Origin: a bacterium
Lineage (GTDB): Bacteria > Patescibacteriota > Minisyncoccia > Minisyncoccales > JAGGSE01
Reading direction: 5' to 3'
Assembly: GCA_021159225.1 (NCBI GenBank)
Contig: JAGGSE010000065.1
Span: 1-7,307, forward strand
DNA: 7,307 nucleotides
Shown one piece after another: positions 6,102 to 7,307 of the stretch. The notes below the pieces were generated by a model. It saw only the letters and a list, made by a program, of their open reading frames with translations, ran no database searches and was not told the origin of the DNA. The first letter of the stretch is position 1. The number at the start of each line of letters is the position of its first letter. The position numbers and the translations under genes are program-made.

Positions 6102-6614
6102 CTATCTTTCGATAATATACTCAAAGATCCTTTTTGCCCATGCACTCTCCAGATCTCCCCTGTACACACCATAGGAGAAAATGATCAGAATAAGAAACAA
6201 TCCTGTCATCTGGATCATTTTATTTGCATATTTATTGTCATATCTCATCCTTCCTCCTATATAAGGAAAATGCATATGTTTTTTCTTTGAAAAAGGATAG
6301 AAAAGAGGAACTCCACTGCTCGTGAGGCTATCTGCAAAAACATGTGATAAAACAGAGGCTGCTGCAATAAATGCCCATAATAAATTTCTCTTCAGAAGAA
6401 AGCCGATTATAAATCCAAAAAGAACAGATAAAAGAGAATGTGTGTATTCACTTCGGTGTTCAAGTATCACATCAAAATCTGAGGCTACTGAGAAAAATAC
6501 TGTCCATACTATGAAATCTATAAGATTTATATCTGCATAAAATTTTTTACTGAAAATTATGTAGGCTATCACTCCAAACAGGATTCCGAGAGAGACATGT
6601 GTCTTCCATTCCAT
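6102..6614 (-). CDS. YdjM/DUF457-type membrane metal-dependent hydrolase
   Basis: This 170-residue integral membrane protein belongs to the COG1988 group (DUF457, YdjM-like, often named LexA-binding inner-membrane hydrolase). The family's metal-ligand pattern is intact: H6 in the N-terminal helix, SDFD (45-48), HRSEYTHS (53-60), SHVFAD (90-95, with H91 and D95) and the following SLTSSGVPLFYPFSK (96-110). Hydrophobic helices are seen at about 9-22, 30-50, 58-74, 78-94 and 133-151. The biochemical substrate of the family is not established; a role in membrane lipid metabolism has been suggested from resemblance to phospholipase C. The start at 6614 is supported by the THVSLGILFG N-terminus usual for the family and by a TATA box at leaderless distance. 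It ends four bases from the convergent DUF763 gene. Confidence 0.88.
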   Translation of the reverse strand: MEWKTHVSLGILFGVIAYIIFSKKFYADINLIDFIVWTVFFSVASDFDVILEHRSEYTHSLLSVLFGFIIGFLLKRNLLWAFIAAASVLSHVFADSLTSSGVPLFYPFSKKKHMHFPYIGGRMRYDNKYANKMIQMTGLFLILIIFSYGVYRGDLESAWAKRIFEYIIER

Positions 6615-6632
6615 AAATGGTCTGGAATCGGA

Positions 6633-6651
6633 TATTTTATAAGCTTTTGGG
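6633..6651 (-). promoter_or_regulatory. TATA/BRE promoter of the DUF457 gene, inside the 3' end of the MBL gene
   Basis: On the minus strand CCCAAAAGC (6651-6643) precedes TTATAAAATA (6642-6633), whose centre is 23-24 nt before the ATG at 6614. No Shine-Dalgarno precedes that ATG. The box spans the TAA stop of the upstream metallo-beta-lactamase gene, so the DUF457 gene can be transcribed separately as a leaderless mRNA. Confidence 0.6.
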
Positions 6652-7307
6652 ATCTTTTATATATGACCTCACAAGATTCTCACAGGAGAAGTAACCTTTT
6701 ATAAAAAAATATGGAAACCTTTCCCCTCCGAAGACAATCTTCACGATCTCCTTTACACTCTTTCCTCCTTCATACAGCCTGAGAATCCTCTCCCCAAGAT
6801 CTTCCAGATATCCTATCTTTTCATCCAGAACCTCATATCCATAAAAAATCTCACCGTGTCCCGGGAATATTTTTTCGGGTTTCAGAGTTCTTAACTTTTT
6901 CAGGGATTCAATGGCCCTGTATATTTTAACATCACGTGAAACCTCTCTTGCCTCCCCATGTAAAACGAGATCACCTGAAAAAATATATCTTTTCTTTTTT
7001 TCAAAGAGGGTAATGTGATCATCTGAGTGTCCTGGTGTGTACAGTATCTCAAAGGAATAATTATCTGTGTTTATCTTCTCTGGAGGAGTTTCGGATGTGA
7101 AATTTTTTAAGTTTCCAAATAGAAGCTTCTCAACTACAGTATAGCTTCTTTTCGCAGGATAGTGGTATATTCTGCATCTGAAATATCCTTGTAAAAGACT
7201 GTTACCTCCTGTATGATCCATATGTCCATGAGTATTCACAATTTTATTAATTTTTTTATTTTTTAAATAACTCAGAAGTTTTTTTGCAGTTCTTGGGAAT
7301 CCAGTAT
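6637..7307 (-). CDS. Metallo-beta-lactamase-fold hydrolase (GloB/LACTB2-like), 5' end beyond the window
   Basis: This is the C-terminal part (222 visible residues) of an MBL-fold hydrolase, a di-metal enzyme class covering glyoxalase II-like thioesterases and nucleases. Counting from the first complete visible codon, the zinc motif THGHMDH is at 25-31, TPGHSDDH at 90-97 (H93), SGDLVL at 110-115 (D112) and FPGHGE at 147-152 (H150). Residues after about 165 form a helical tail (LYEGGKSVKEIV) like the LACTB2/GloB winged-helix region. A GTG at 7239 is not the start: the frame continues upstream as TGFPRTAKKLLSYLKNKK and on to IVN, a normal part of the fold, to the window edge. The exact substrate cannot be told. 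Its stop overlaps the TATA box of the DUF457 gene, 22 bases before that gene's ATG. Confidence 0.88.
   Translation of the reverse strand, partial: TGFPRTAKKLLSYLKNKKINKIVNTHGHMDHTGGNSLLQGYFRCRIYHYPAKRSYTVVEKLLFGNLKNFTSETPPEKINTDNYSFEILYTPGHSDDHITLFEKKKRYIFSGDLVLHGEAREVSRDVKIYRAIESLKKLRTLKPEKIFPGHGEIFYGYEVLDEKIGYLEDLGERILRLYEGGKSVKEIVKIVFGGERFPYFFIKGYFSCENLVRSYIKDPKSL

Noticed and set aside
7237..7239. GTG as the start codon of the MBL-fold gene
   Set aside because: The frame continues upstream to the window edge with coding sequence, and the GTG is the Val just before the THGHMDH zinc motif, in the middle of the fold.
1..7307. CRISPR array, tRNA, rRNA, insertion sequence or attachment-site repeats
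   Set aside because: No spaced direct repeats, cloverleaf, rRNA-like blocks, transposase motifs or flanking inverted repeats were seen by eye on either strand.

Overview
The window looks like chromosomal DNA from an A+T-rich archaeon, most likely a euryarchaeon and possibly a thermophile. Three things suggest this. First, two genes (starts at 124 and at 6614, minus strand) have a TATA-like box with a purine-rich BRE-like stretch centred about 23-24 nt before the ATG, the spacing of archaeal leaderless transcripts. Second, the gene content is archaeal in character: a COG1099-type TatD-related hydrolase and a DUF763 protein. Third, the proteins are rich in Lys, Glu and Ile, with AGA/AGG and ATA favoured. 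No rRNA, tRNA, CRISPR array, insertion sequence or phage gene is visible, and the species cannot be named from this sequence.

Layout. Positions 1-123 hold no convincing gene, only the promoter of the first gene. At 124-969 (+) lies a TatD-family metal-dependent hydrolase. From about 1004 to 6097 (+) runs a very tight operon: a charged, helical, probably coiled-coil protein; an ABC ATPase; an ABC-2 permease whose C-terminus carries a PrsW-like intramembrane protease domain; a second ABC-2 permease; and a DUF763 protein with a helix-hairpin-helix-like segment. Junctions in this operon are a 4-nt overlap, a 1-nt gap, a 4-nt overlap and a 4-nt gap. Convergent to it, on the minus strand, are a YdjM/DUF457-type membrane hydrolase (6614-6102) and upstream of that a metallo-beta-lactamase-fold hydrolase that runs off the right edge (7307-6637).

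How the genes may work together. The ATPase and two permeases have everything needed for a heteromeric ABC-2 (Nat/drug/peptide type) exporter. The permease with EExxK, GxGFGxxEN and two His motifs after a complete six-helix ABC-2 domain suggests that export and intramembrane cleavage are physically joined in one protein. The small coiled-coil protein is translationally coupled to the ATPase and could be a soluble partner or regulator; this is inference. DUF763 has no known function that I can name and may be only co-expressed.

The main novelty candidates are the permease-protease fusion and the apparent non-AUG start of the coiled-coil protein, whose reading frame extends upstream of its first ATG without any ATG, GTG or TTG but with a good Shine-Dalgarno sequence before an ATC codon.
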